Shown: piece after piece, positions 23,843 to 35,800 of the stretch
Layout of the letters: every line of letters starts with the position of its first letter
Position numbering within the stretch: the stretch's first letter is position 1
Assembly (NCBI GenBank): GCA_028023455.1
Contig: JAQFVV010000042.1
Coordinates: 8,331,922 to 8,395,921, forward strand
From: Epiperipatus broadwayi
Lineage: Eukaryota; Onychophora; Udeonychophora; Euonychophora; Peripatidae
Reading direction: 5' to 3'
Length of the DNA: 64,000 nucleotides
Notes under the pieces: model-generated
Database searches by the model: none
What the model was told of the DNA's origin: nothing
The model's input: the letters and a program-made list of their open reading frames with translations, nothing else
Made by a program: the position numbers and the translations under genes

Positions 23843-25440
23843 TGAGATTTCTTGCTGGAGCATAAATTGAATATTATTATTAGAAGCTGACCAAGTTGAC
23901 ATCTCATCAAACTATATTTATAACCTGTATAATTCACTTTTGCAGTATCCTAAATATATTCTTTATTCAAGAGAATTATTCAATTCTTAAGATTTATTTT
24001 ATGGTTCCTGATGTGAGTAATTGTATTCATAAAAATATAAGGAAAGATTAATGAAGTTTTATTATTTATGAAAATAAAGATAATATCAGTTTTCAAATAA
24101 ATAATTAAAAAGTGTGTAACATTTTCATATTATGTTAAAAGATTTATTTTTTATAAAATCTAATTCCACATAACTAAAACCTCTGAAGCCTTGCCATTAT
24201 TTAAGAAACTTATCAATTTAAAAAATATCTTGTAATAATCAAAAGTACTAAAAATAACTGTGCTATAATTTGATGATAGATTGTCCAATTGATTTAGTAA
24301 TACCACAACAATAGAACAAAAGTTGCTTTATGACTTATAATCAATCATAATATGGCTAATCTTCAACTCATCTAGATCTATCTTTTATCATTTTATCTTT
24401 ACTTCATTTTTAATTAGCAAAAATAAAGCTTGCTATTTTTATCAAGCTCATTATAGTTCAAAGTTTATTCAAAGTATACCATCTTGCTTTAGTTGCAAAC
24501 ACACTGGCTTGCTGATCTTCAATACATAGGAAAGAATTAACTACTATCACATCATAGTCATACTATCATAATTTGATAATGCCTTGTAGACAATAGGAGT
24601 ATTGTGAATAAATATTTGGGATGTCTGCTAAGCATTGTTATAATGTATCATCTAATTTGTAATAAGCCAATAAACATCACATGGCCACCACTAATTTGTA
24701 ATAAAGATTTCAATTGTTACTCTACCAACTATTAAAAACTATCTGTGATCGCTTGTAACTTCATTTTTATTTATTGGATTGATTAAAGATTCAGTTTAAT
24801 GTTAGGGTTAAGGGTAAAATTAAAATTTAACTTAAAGTTAGAGTTTAAATTCTGTTCAATGCTAGATTTCAATTTTTTGTTAGAATTTGAATTAAAAGTT
24901 TATTTATTCTTGGGGTTAACATTAGTATAAGAGTTAAAGTTCAGATTATTATTACAGTAATGTTCACAACTACTTGTGTTTTCCAATATAATCAGTATAT
25001 ACAATAATATTTGGATAATTAATTAAGATCTAATTTGTGAAATAATAATGTGTGTAAAGTTGATAATAAAATTTTCTAGTCTCTTCAACTCTTAAAAACA
25101 ATGTAATAATATGAAACTCTTTACAATGTGACTCTACTTATCATGAAGTATCTATTAAATAATTTGTTAACATTATTTGTTCATAATTCACTTGTGACTG
25201 TCATATCTACTAGTTTACAGTAATCTCTTTGACAGTCAAGAATATTTATAGTCGACAAGTTTTTTCAATTCATTTAACTTGAAAATTTTGGTTACTCTTA
25301 GACAGTAAGAAATTTTATTTTATGAATTTTACGTCAAATAAAACATTAAATTACTTAATTTTTAAAATTTACAGATTCTTCTTGCACAAACTGTAATATT
25401 TACGTTCATGTTATAAACGTGAAACAAAGAAAAGTATAAT
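23843..25440. other. No feature recognised
   Basis: AT-rich. A GTTAGGGTTAAGGGT patch near 24,800 with degenerate echoes is too short and irregular to call telomeric. Confidence 0.6.
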
Positions 25441-25448
25441 CATATTAA

Positions 25449-25935
25449 TATTTAAATACAAGTATACTTTATATATCTAGAGTTTTATCTAACTCCAGAT
25501 ATATAAAGTATACATGTATTTAAATATTACAGATTCAGCCTGTATCCTGCCCATCCCCCTTCTGTGTATTTGAATGGACATCTATACATCAAGGGTCAGA
25601 GTGATTTAAGGTCATCATGGACATGATAATAATATTGGCATCAACAAGAGATTTCGGTGTTCCATCATCAGATTTTCAGTGGTATGGATGACTGAAGAGT
25701 TTGAGGGTGGAGTAGTCTGTTTATTAAAGTTTGAAGATTTGCTATCATAATATAAATAGACCTGATTATATATGTGTGTGCAAGATGATGATCTGGACCA
25801 ACTGATGAATGCTGGTTCAGCATGAAATACATATAATTGGAGATCATTTATCTTTATCACATGTGTATCAGTTGTATGAGATAGAGTTGATAACTGAAGG
25901 GTGCTTGAGAGTCTGTTCAAATCCCCTATATAATC
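25449..25935 (+). mobile_element. Family B repeat, copy B1 (hammerhead-bearing)
   Basis: Starts with a hairpin (arms around 25,450-25,480 and 25,495-25,530, both holding TTTAAATACAAGTATACTTT-like sequence). It continues through ATCATCAGATTTTCAG, GATGACTGAAGAG and the hammerhead core at 25,788-25,847. It ends with a B-box-like TTCAAATCCCC near 25,918. Similar units lie at 32.4-33.7 kb. Confidence 0.7.
25788..25847 (+). ncRNA. Hammerhead ribozyme motif (family B1), core intact
   Basis: CTGATGA at 25802-25808. Stem II ATGCTG/CAGCAT (6 bp, loop GTT) at 25809-25823. GAAA at 25824-25827. Stem I is CCAA/TTGG plus ATGATCT/AGATCAT (25788-25794 with 25841-25847) around an internal loop. Stem III is altered: ATACAT then ATAA where related copies have ATGCAT then C, so activity is doubtful. 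Confidence 0.65.
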
Positions 25936-28900
25936 ATATTAAATATATTTGCTAAGCATGCTTTTGACTAATCCATCAGGTTCATAGTGCTCAACTCTTC
26001 TGCAGTTCATAAAACAACTTTACCAGAATAAATGAATCACATTCATGGATTGAAAATGTCATAAAAGATCAGGAAAAGATGTCAGATTGTAAATATCTGT
26101 CTGTAGAAAATATGTTTATTCTGTGAAGCAAACAATAAGATCTTAAAATTTTAAGAAATTGCTTAACATTGACATGGAGTTATCACAATGGAGGATGGTC
26201 AGAATAAGAAGTAATATGGTGGGTTAGATTACTACACTTTATATCTTGTTAAATTGGAAGTGCTGCAAATATTGCTCAGACCATTCTTCATATAGAGTTG
26301 TAAATATAACTTGTACTTCTATCAAATGCAAGTTTATACTTCATGAACCAGATTTTTTTAAGTGTTTGAATTAAAAAATGAGCGCATTGCTTAGATTAAA
26401 AGTTTCTTGCGTTTAAAGTGAATTTATTTTTAACATACAAACATAAATTGAGACAGATTGTATCAGGACCCAAAACATAATAGATGTGTTACCTTGATAA
26501 TGTATCTGTATATAAATTTAAAGTTAAAAGAAAAGAAGACATAGACAAAAGTTACGTATACAAATAATTAAGTATAAAATGATGTAAATATTTATTAAGT
26601 AATAATATTTTAAAATATAAATTATTTAAAATTAGATTTTAAAAAAGTCTTTCTAATACAAATATATTATTTGTAATTCATTTTGACTTTGACAAAAATA
26701 TAAATTTTTAATCTGGTAAAAAATAAAAACTATTTTTGTAAACAAAAGTGTTTATTTTAAGAGACATGTTATTATAAAAGTCAGCTTCAATATATTTGTA
26801 TTTAGTCATTAAAAGCAAAATTTAATTAAGAAGCTCTTGTTTTGATATGTAAAATTTAAAAAAAAACACCATTGTATTAGAGTTATAATTTTATTTTTAT
26901 TAAGAAGGAAAAATATTTAACTTTAATTCTTTTACTTAACAAATTGATATTCCTTAATGTCTATTTTAATACTAAAACAGCTAAAAATTTCTAAAAAAAA
27001 AAACAGTTTAACTATAAAAAAAAAAATTCAGTTAAGAAGATCTCCACACTGACTGAGTTTGGAATGGTCCAGAGAGATATCTCATCAGTGCTTTCTGTGG
27101 TGGAGTATAGCACAAATTATGTGTAGCAAATACCAATCTCAAGTTAAAAAAAGAACATTTATCTTGCTAACCAGACCATATCTAGAAATCAATCTATGTG
27201 AGACTGATCAACATATGTAAGAGGTACAAATTTAAAAAAATTACGAGTATAAAGAAAAAAAATTGTATATAAAGTATATATTATTTGAAATATTAATTTT
27301 AATGAAGAAAAATCCTATATTTATTTATAAATGAGATCTATTTTTATATATGCATAGTGAAGCAGATGATCTGATGCTCAGATCCTGCTTCACAGCCCAC
27401 ATCCAATCTCCTACCACCTAACTGTATTCAAACCCGCCTTTACGCACGTATATACATAGCTAATAATATATATATTTCTTTTGGTTAATATTATAACAAA
27501 TAATGTAAACATGTATGTATTTTAATTTAAAAATATTTTATTTAATAATAATATTCTCATGTGTATGCGGGCGTAAATAATAAATATCTGTATATTTCAG
27601 TGTAGGAAATTGTGAATAAATTAATTAAGTTATATTATATATAGGGTATCATATATATAAACGTATTATTTTTTCATATATAATTTTTGTAGTCAGAAAT
27701 GATGCAATCTTGTTAATAAGTCTCTCGAAAAACAATTACCCGGAAGACCCCTTAGATTAAAGTAAAAGATTACGAATTGGTAATAATAAAATAAACCCAT
27801 TAGTGAAAATTGCCCACGCTAGGTTGTTTTAAAATCATAAGATATATTTTAAAACAATTGTTCGAGAAACTGATAACAAACTTGCATTGTTTCATACATC
27901 TTACTAGATAAGAGTATCCGGTCAAACTATTCCAGATGAAACTTAAATGCTTAAACCGCCTCAGGTCCAGCAGTAGTTGCTAAGTTACAGCTTCAAAATA
28001 AAAGTATATATACTGCTGGATTTGAATCCACAAGGGAAGGAGACCATTAAATAACTAAGTTGCTATACATATTCCACGCCAGTTTTAATTCTCACTCAAT
28101 GTGTCGTGAGTAGGAAATTTCACCCTGTCCCTCCATTCTAATATGCTGTTCCCATGAATGAAGCTCTGCATCCCGTACTACTGAACTTTACATATTTTTC
28201 CAGTGAAAGTGAAATGCTATCTCTCAAATAATAATGCTACCCTAGATCTAGTGAGATAATACCGATGGACTGATTCCTAGTGAAACGCTCTTCCAAATAA
28301 TCAAGGTAAAAGAACTTTGACCGCTTATAATTCCTAAATCCTGCCTTCTCTGTAATATTTATATTTTAAATCATCTATATTAAATGTCTTCAAATATGTA
28401 TTCTATAACTCTATATAACTAATCTATATTAAGCCTCCTATATAATGTTTTTCTTTTCTTTTATTTCCAAGCGGCAAACAATTTTCAATTTGATTTATAT
28501 ATTTATATTTTAAAAGAAATGCCAATAGTATTCTAAAATCGCAAGCATATAACTCATTTTGTTTTCCCCACCCATCATTTACCGGGTAAATAATTTATAA
28601 TTTGATCAAAACAAGTCTTATTCGGCTTGACAAGGTGCTCGCGATTTTAGATAAATAAACTAATTACATTTTTCATGTTTATTGTAGAAAAACAGATTTG
28701 ACATCTGTTTTTCACATTCTCCTTCCTAAATAATGCGCTTTTATTCTTAAATTATATTATATATGTAAACCCATCTTAGCTATTACCACCACCCACTTAT
28801 TTTGTAATAATTTATTTATTTTCACAAGGGCATTGATTAACCAAAATTGAGATTTATTTAATGTGTAAGAAGTAATGAATAATATTAAGTAACATAATGT

Positions 28901-29103
28901 AAGGGGGAGGGAGATCTTGAGATCTTAGTTTTATATTTAAGTATAATTATTATCCATGTTTGCTTAATGAAGCCATATCATTACGCCGAATATTTCATAA
29001 TTTATGGGCAATAAATGTTTCGATAATCTTTAATTTTAGAATTATATTTATCTTATATTATTAAGCGTTATGTGCATAAAGGCCATTTCGTTTATATATA
29101 TTC
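25936..29103. other. No gene recognised
   Basis: Includes a small hairpin at about 27,357-27,393 (GTGAAGCAG.../...CTGCTTCAC) and, near 27,960-28,075, a B-box-like GGATTCAAATCC on minus that could be a SINE head. From about 27.7 kb the sequence is visibly less monotonous than the flanks, but nothing was identified. Confidence 0.5.
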
Positions 29104-29541
29104 ATGCTTCTTTCTCACATGGAGGTCTTCGCTAAGTCGAGCCCCATCGTCGTTCTCAATGTCCTTAAACCAGGCTGTAAAACCACCCTGGGGACATCCT
29201 TGATTTTATGTGCATACTTTATACGGGGATCGCTCTGGAAAATCCAGCCCAATAATGACATTGCCGACCACTCTTTATCATCCATGATTCGCCTGTACTT
29301 CACTCCAGAGAATCTTGACTCTTTCGTTCATCAAACCGACCCTGCCTACGTTTGCAGAGGAAATCGGTCCACTTCATTATTAAAAATTCATGAAGCACAC
29401 TCCAGGATCCATAATTGGACCGACCCAATCAGCCGCCATGCACGCACCGCCTTTCAGTGTCTTATTAGTCACCCAGAAGTATTCATAAGCCGTAATGAAA
29501 TGATTTCTTTAAACAGACATATTTCCATTAGTTTAATATAA
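29104..29541 (+). CDS. Unidentified 145-codon ORF in a GC-richer patch
   Basis: ATG at 29104, stop TAA at 29539-29541. The patch is clearly richer in G/C than the surrounding DNA. The product has no signal peptide and no clear membrane segment. It contains LYFTPENLDSFVHQTDPAYV, HEAHSRIHNWTDPISRHA and an N-terminal part with three cysteines. I do not recognise a family. The opposite strand also has partly open frames, so the coding strand is not certain. It could be part of a foreign or transposon gene, or an exon fragment. Confidence 0.3.
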   Translation: MLLSHMEVFAKSSPIVVLNVLKPGCKTTLGTSLILCAYFIRGSLWKIQPNNDIADHSLSSMIRLYFTPENLDSFVHQTDPAYVCRGNRSTSLLKIHEAHSRIHNWTDPISRHARTAFQCLISHPEVFISRNEMISLNRHISISLI

Positions 29542-30740
29542 GTATTAATGTGATAGATTTAGTATCGTTTATATAATTATTCATTACCCATCCTGCGCAT
29601 TATCTATAACTTAAATTAATCATAATATTGAATGTAACCAAACGTAATATCTGCTTGTAAAATTATTGTTGTTTAAATTAAGTAAATGCTCTTCATCTCT
29701 GGGGGTGTAATAGTATTCCAACAATGTATTCTAATAGCGCTAATTCATTTAATCACACACATATATATTATTGGCATAGCCGCAATTATAATGTTATCAT
29801 TAAATATGAATCAAACACCTATATATAATACGAGGCTAACGTCGGCTAAATAACACAACATAATTTTGTTATTAATAAATCTTAAATATATATATCAAAC
29901 TCGAACCATTGCTTTCTTTTAGTTATGCTCAAATATGACTAGATGATCTCCGCCCAATACATAATTAATATGCTAGATCGCGAGCCTTCATTGCTCATAA
30001 AATATAGCATATAGCTAGTTATTAAGTTATTCTATCATATAAGTTTAGCCTAGAGTCTTTTTGGGTCTCCGATGACTGATGCCGGCAGATGAGAAGTAAA
30101 TTAATCGATGTCATCGGGATTGTTGCTCATAATGTTATAGATCTGGGAAATAGGCAAATAGGGCAGAGTTCATGAGTGTTCCTGACCTGTGTATCTTGCG
30201 CATGATTGGATTCGAGGTACTTTTGCCTAGATGCTAGATCTTGTTACATGAACATACGAATCCGACCAGCACAATAGATCCACAGACAAAAAAAAAAAAA
30301 AATCTCTATTGAGTAAAATATATATTATAATGACATTACTTAATTCCAGTGATAATGAAAAAGAAAAAATCTTTTTAAAATAGCATTAAAAAAAAAAAAG
30401 AATTTTACTCGTATTATATTAATTTGTTTTAAAATAAAAACCTATAAACAATTTTGTATAAATTTGGTTCACAAGGCTAACTTATGGAAATAATATCAAG
30501 GTCGCAAGTACTCCCCCCCCCCCCGAAGAGGACAAAAGGAGGGGAGCAGCTTGAATTCCAGAAAAAAGAACTCAAAGGTTAACATGAAATACAGTATTTT
30601 TTTAAAGTTTTTTTTTTAACTTTATTTTAAAAAGTTTTCTTTTGTTGTTAGTTCCTGAATCAATTGTCATGTTTTATTGTTTTGCTCCAAATATTTTTTA
30701 CATTAAGTGGCACATGCAAAAAAATAATGCTTTGTTCAAG
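29542..30740. other. Unassigned, ends with an A-run
   Basis: The stretch 30,050-30,285 is compositionally like the ORF patch and ends in an A-run at about 30,285-30,301, which could be the tail of a retroposed sequence. A run of C lies at about 30,513. No coding region recognised. Confidence 0.4.
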
Positions 30741-30759
30741 TTATAATTAAATTAAAATT

Positions 30760-31850
30760 AGTGATTGAAATATTTTATTGAATATATATAAGTGGCATAT
30801 ATTTCAATATTAATTATACATAAAGACAAATATCTAAATAACTTGATTATTGATAAAATAGTAGCAAGGATTAACAACTTCTCTTTATTAAAACTTTATG
30901 AAGTTACAAGGGTTAGAGTATTTAAAGCTATTACAATGGGTATTTTGAACTATTATGTACCATGGATTGCTCTTTATAATACAACAACAAGTAAAATCTA
31001 TCTTATGGCAAAGAAATATATTTGGGGTAAGGCAACAAACCTAATTTCGATTTCAACGTTACAGTTACCTATTGACAAAAATGGCTTTAACTTGATCGAC
31101 CAAAAAGAATCTTATTTATCAAAGCTAAGACATATATAAATGTTATAAAAGTAAATGTTTTAATTCACCACTAATTGATATTAATGTCTACAATGAGATA
31201 GGAAAAGAAAGAAAATCCTTTTTTGCTGACTTGAGGATAGCATATATGGATTTACAGGACAAACTAAATATGTTTGGGAGGGATTAAATATAGGGAGATA
31301 AAACAAATGTGAAATATCTAGAAGGATTTTTATCTGGCTTATTAATAAAAAAGTATTGAAGAATTTACAAGTGATATATGCACCGCAATCTTACATTAGG
31401 TTTATGTTTAAGTTTCTAAATGGGGTTCTTCCTACAAAGGCCCTGCTAAATAGTAAGGTCTGTATGAACTTAGAACTGATTTGCATGATTATGTAGAGTA
31501 AAGGAAGAAAGCTTGTTACATTTGTTTGAAGAATGTAAGGCTCTTTGGCATATCAGAAATCATGTGTTTCACACTCCAATACTAAATTTAAAGAAAATAG
31601 TGAAAAGATACATTGTGAATTTTAATCCATGTAATGCAATGACAATAATACATACATTAAAAACAATATGGTCCATAAGATGCACTGTGACTTTTGATAA
31701 CAAAAAGTATAATTGGATAAAGAAGCTTGATAAAGATTGGGTCAATTATTTTAATCGATGTTTCAAATATCTACCTAAGAAAAATATGGAGTGGCTATAT
31801 GCTGACAGTATGCAAAATATGAAATTGATCCCCTAATGCAAAAATTTGTA
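30760..31850 (+). pseudogene. L1/Tx1-like LINE, C-terminal remnant
   Basis: 30,792-31,139 reads VFKAITMGILNYYVPWIAL, KKYIWGKATN and LQLPIDKNGFNLID. This is the region C-terminal of the reverse transcriptase in L1/Tx1-type LINEs (W...GG-like motif: lattice K..IW, then LP..K.G..L.D). After frame breaks, 31,513-31,836 reads LHLFEECKALWHIRN, the degenerate end of a C-x2-C...H-x4-C zinc finger. The RT catalytic core is missing. Clade is inferred from this C-terminal pattern only. Confidence 0.6.
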
Positions 31851-32415
31851 AAAGAGTATTGATATACAATGATGTGATAGAGGTTTTTGCCTGATTGTGA
31901 CAGATGATAAATATGAACTAAAATAGATATTCTGTACAGCAATATTGTTAAATCATAACTATTATTATAAAAAGTATATAGGTTTTGTTTTTTAATAAAG
32001 AATATACTTTAAATAAATAATATAATCATTGACATCTTATGTTAAAATTAAATAATATTAGCATGTAAATTAAGAATATACTAATTAAGAATATACTAAT
32101 TAATAATTCAAATATTTTGTATTAATAGTCACTTGCGTCTACTCACATATAGATATTAACATAATCCCAGTGCTTAACACTAAACTGAAATAACTCCAAA
32201 TATTAAATCACCCCACATGATTAAGAAATTCAGCTCCCTCTGTGAAATAAATATATTAGAGTCAGTGATTTAACATATAGGTATTGTATTTAAGACATCT
32301 GTATACAGCAATTTAAACATTTGAATCAGATGATAATAATTTGTACTTTTGAAGAATATTTGTCAGATTTTTGATTTCAATTTTCTTATTATTAGAATTG
32401 ATGAATTAAATCATT
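31851..32415. other. No feature recognised
   Basis: AT-rich DNA with a short direct duplication near 32,076-32,100 (TAAGAATATACTAAT). Confidence 0.6.
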
Positions 32416-32422
32416 ATTTTAA

Positions 32423-32870
32423 TATTTAAATACAAGTATATTGTCTATATTGAACAATGTAATTGGGAGGGATTTGAACTCAGACTTTCAAGCTCCTACA
32501 TCTATCCACTCCATCTTCTACAACTGATACATATGATCATATGTGAAAAAGATAAATGATCTGTGCTGAAACAGCAGTCATCACTTGTATCAGATCATCA
32601 TCTACCACACACACCTATATAATCAGTGCTCAGTTTATATTAAAAAGATAACAAAGCTTAATTTTAATGAGCAGGCTTCAATCTTCTCCACCCTTCAACT
32701 CTTCAGCAATCCATTTCATTGGAAAATCTGATGATGGAATATTCAAAGCCCTTGTTGATGCCAATCTTATTGTCATACCCATATCGACTTTAAGTCACTC
32801 TGACTCCTCACATAAAAGACCTTAATATGTTCATTTAAATACATAAAAGATGGATGGGCAGAATATAAAC
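32423..32870 (-). mobile_element. Family B repeat, copy B2
   Basis: Reverse orientation relative to B1. It starts (3' end, left) with AATATTTAAATACAAGTATA and GGATTTGAACTCAGAC. Its hammerhead at about 32,555-32,600 (minus) keeps GTGATGA and stem II CTGCTG/CAGCAC. A deletion has removed GAAA and stem III, so the motif is dead. Confidence 0.65.
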
Positions 32871-32874
32871 TATG

Positions 32875-33318
32875 TAATATTTAAAAACAAGTATATTGTC
32901 TATACTGAACTTAATGTAATTAGAAGGATTTGAACTTGGACCTTATGCAAGTGATACACATGACCACATCAACAAGGTCTTTCAGCAGTTCATCATCAGA
33001 TTCAGTGATATGGATAGCTGAAGAGTTGGAGGGTGGAGAAGATTGAAGCCTATCCATTAAAGTAAAAATTTGCTATCTTAATATAAACTGAGCACGATTA
33101 TATATGTGTGTGTGTGGGGGAGATGATAATGTCGATCAAGTGATGAGTGCTGATTCAGCATGAAATATGTATATCGGAGGTCATTTATCTTTTTCACATG
33201 TATGTGATCATGTATATAATATGGAATGGATAGCTAGCTATAGGGAGCTTAAAAGTCTGAGTTCAAATCTCTTCTAATTATATTAAGTTCAGTATAGATA
33301 ATATACTTGTATTTACAT
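32875..33318 (+). mobile_element. Family B repeat, copy B3, inverted 3' ends
   Basis: The left ~75 bp (TATTGTCTATACTGAACTTA, AGAAGGATTTGAAC) are the reverse complement of the right end (TTAAGTTCAGTATAGATAAT at about 33,285), so a short minus copy faces a longer plus copy. The plus copy's hammerhead at about 33,124-33,185 has GTGATGA (first core C changed to G), stem II GTGCTG/CAGCAT and GAAA. Confidence 0.65.
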
Positions 33319-33321
33319 ATT

Positions 33322-33715
33322 AAGGTCTTATATGTGAGGGGTCAGAGTAACAAAGTCAACATGGGTTTGATAAAAAAAATTGACATCAACAAGGGTTTTG
33401 AGCATTCTATCATCAGATTTTCAATGATATGGATGATTAAAGAATGGGAGGGGAAAGAAGACTGAAGCTTATCCATTAAAATTTGAAGATTTGCTATCTT
33501 AATATAGAACGAGCAGTGATTATATATGTGTGGGGGGGGGAGATGATAATCTGGACCAACTGTTGAGCGCTGGTTCAGCACAAAAGATATATTGAAGATC
33601 ACTTATCTTTTTCACATGTACGTAGACATGTGTATTAGTTGTATAAGATGAAGTGGATAGCTGTAGAGAACTTATCTGAATTCAAATCCCTTCTAATCAG
33701 TATTTTAAATTATTC
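33322..33715 (+). mobile_element. Family B repeat, copy B4
   Basis: Plus-sense unit without the inverted left end. Hammerhead at about 33,544-33,603 has CTGTTGA and AAAA in place of CTGANGA and GAAA, with stem II GCGCTG/CAGCAC. Inactive by these changes. Adjacent to B3, giving a tandem pair. Confidence 0.6.
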
Positions 33716-33849
33716 AAATGCAAGTTAATTTATTTTGTACATCTATATTCAGCAATCTTTTTGCTATCCAAGAAACTATCACAAATCATAATGGAATTTG
33801 ATATATATGTGAATGGATTCTACATCATTCTTTTTAAATAATATACACA

Positions 33850-35097
33850 CATGTATAGAGAAAAGCTTTAACAAAAAGTAATTTTAAACAACTAGGCTTA
33901 GCTAGCTTTCGACTAATACAAGTCATAAATGTAACGATGGCTTTAAAGAAAGAGTGGGTGTATATATAGATGATGATTTGTGTTAGTTTATATAAATTGA
34001 CCTATGAATGCTATATACTGCAAATAAGCTATTTCTTCAAGATGGGAATGCAAGATTTATTTCTATTGAGATGGTGTGTTTGTCACTTGATATATGCCAC
34101 AATTCCTTAATCTTTTGCTTTGTGTTGTTGCACTTAGTGCAGATAATATCAATGGAAGAGGGAACAAAATGATGGCCAATTGCAAAAAAATGTTCAAAAA
34201 GTATAAAGTGTTTCTGTGTTTGTGCTTGGTGAGTTGTGGATGTTTGCCATATGGCTATTGATCTTGTAACTAATTTGAGAGTAAAGGTCAGAAGGCAATG
34301 CATCCTAAGAATTGTTAAGAAGGTGATGGAGGAAGGTGCAGTGTGCAGAGCTTTTTGATGCATAGTGTTAATAATTTCAGTAATGCATCAAGCAAAAGGA
34401 GGGTCATTGTAACTAATTTGAGAGCAAAGGTCGAAGGCAATGCATCCTTAGAATTGTTAAGAAGGTGATGGAGGAAGGTGCAGTGTGCAGAGCTATTTGA
34501 TGCATAGTGTTAATAATTTTAGTAATGCATCAAGCAAAGGGAGGATCATATTCTATTATAAAAATTAATGACAGTTTGCAGGAGTAATGAATCCTTCCAT
34601 ATGATGCTATGCAGTTCTGGTGCTGACATTGTATTTTCTATCTGATTTGTACTTACATATGTGTTGGTTACAATGCAAGAAGGCCTTATGTCCAGCAAGT
34701 TTATGAAAACATGAAGTGTGGGAGTCAGAATAAATAAAGCCATGAATGTAAATTAGCTTAATAACCATTTTGTAATCTAAAGCAGAATTGGTGGCAATGT
34801 ATGTGTAAGTCAAGGTATTTGATACATTTGAAATTTTTCTTGTTTTCTCGAGTTAAGCACAATAAAGTATGGTGAGATAGTTCTTTCTGGACTTGGGAGA
34901 TTACAAAGTTATAGGCACAGATGAAAATATCATCTATATAACAAAGATAGATCAATGCCGGATGAGAGGCTTGATGTGCAGATATACACGCATTCTTTCT
35001 TTACAGCTGTCGCTATGTTTATGACTTGTATCAGTCAAAAGCTAGCTAAGCCTAGTTGTTTAAAATTACGTTTTGTTAAAGCTTTTCTCTATACATG
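33850..35097 (-). mobile_element. Penelope-like element with ~100-bp inverted ends
   Basis: The ends 33,850-33,948 and 34,999-35,097 are reverse complements (CATGTATAGAGAAAAGC, AAACAACTAGGCTTAGCTAG). The interior on minus carries YIDDIFI near 34,935-34,915 followed by a KYLDLHIH block, a PLE-type reverse transcriptase remnant. Further along, near 34,190-34,040, is HFFAIGHHF and KIKELWHISS...IN, the end of a GIY-YIG-type endonuclease. The 3' end therefore faces left. The right inverted end is a ~100-bp plus-oriented 3' fragment. Strongly decayed; the endonuclease call is weaker than the RT call. Confidence 0.55.
34266..34551. repeat. 143-bp tandem duplication inside the PLE remnant
   Basis: GTAACTAATTTGAGAG... 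recurs from 34266 at 34409 with few changes across about 143 bp. It postdates the element because only this segment is doubled. Confidence 0.85.
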
Positions 35098-35800
35098 CAT
35101 AAATATTTACATTAATGGACTTTATAGGTAAATTCTTTTTAAAATTATTTAAATAGTTCTAAGTGACTAAGAGCCATTTTCAAAGGGTGTACATTTTTTA
35201 AATATATGATTATTAATTTATTTATGGCAGTACACTAATCGTAGCAGATTAGTCAAAGCTATGTTGATCATTATCATTCATGACTTAATTATAATAATCA
35301 TAACATTGAATGCACTTCATTTAGCATTAACATATAACCCAGTTTAATTATTTTGCCATCCACATTTGTGCATGCAGCAAGAAGTATTGATGACTTGCTT
35401 TTTTATATTAATGTTTGTAGGTCATATTTTTGTCTCATTGACATTTTTGGTTTAATGAAGATTAATAGCCTTATATTTTATACTGTACTGTATTTGATAG
35501 TATTGATGATATTGATTTATTATTTATACCTGCAAATGATGAGTGCCAGCAGGGGATACATTTTTATATTTTGTTTGATCTTTTTCTTTTCAGATATAAA
35601 TGACCCATCAATATGTTTCCATGTACATAGAAAATGCTTATATTATGCTTGTTTTATTTATTTCATAATGATAATGAATACTACATTTGTATTATGCATA
35701 GACTTATTTATAGTAATATTTGTTTACATGATTGCATTTGCTCTAATTTGATACTGTTAAAAAAAATGCCTTATTTAAAATAGCTAAGCTGATCATCTAT
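35098..35800. other. No supported gene
   Basis: A 132-codon hydrophobic frame at 35,353-35,751 has Ile/Leu/Phe/Tyr-rich composition expected of random AT-rich DNA and no recognisable domain, so it is not called. Confidence 0.5.

Noticed and set aside
24795-24960. GTTAGGGTTAAGGGT resembling interstitial telomere repeat
   Set aside because: Only about two imperfect TTAGGG units, with degenerate drift afterwards; not an array.
34266-34551. Short CRISPR-like array
   Set aside because: Just two adjacent 143-bp copies without spacers: a tandem duplication.
35353-35751. 132-codon hydrophobic ORF
   Set aside because: Composition is that of random AT-rich DNA (Ile/Leu/Phe/Tyr/Met-rich), with no domain and no repeat relationship.
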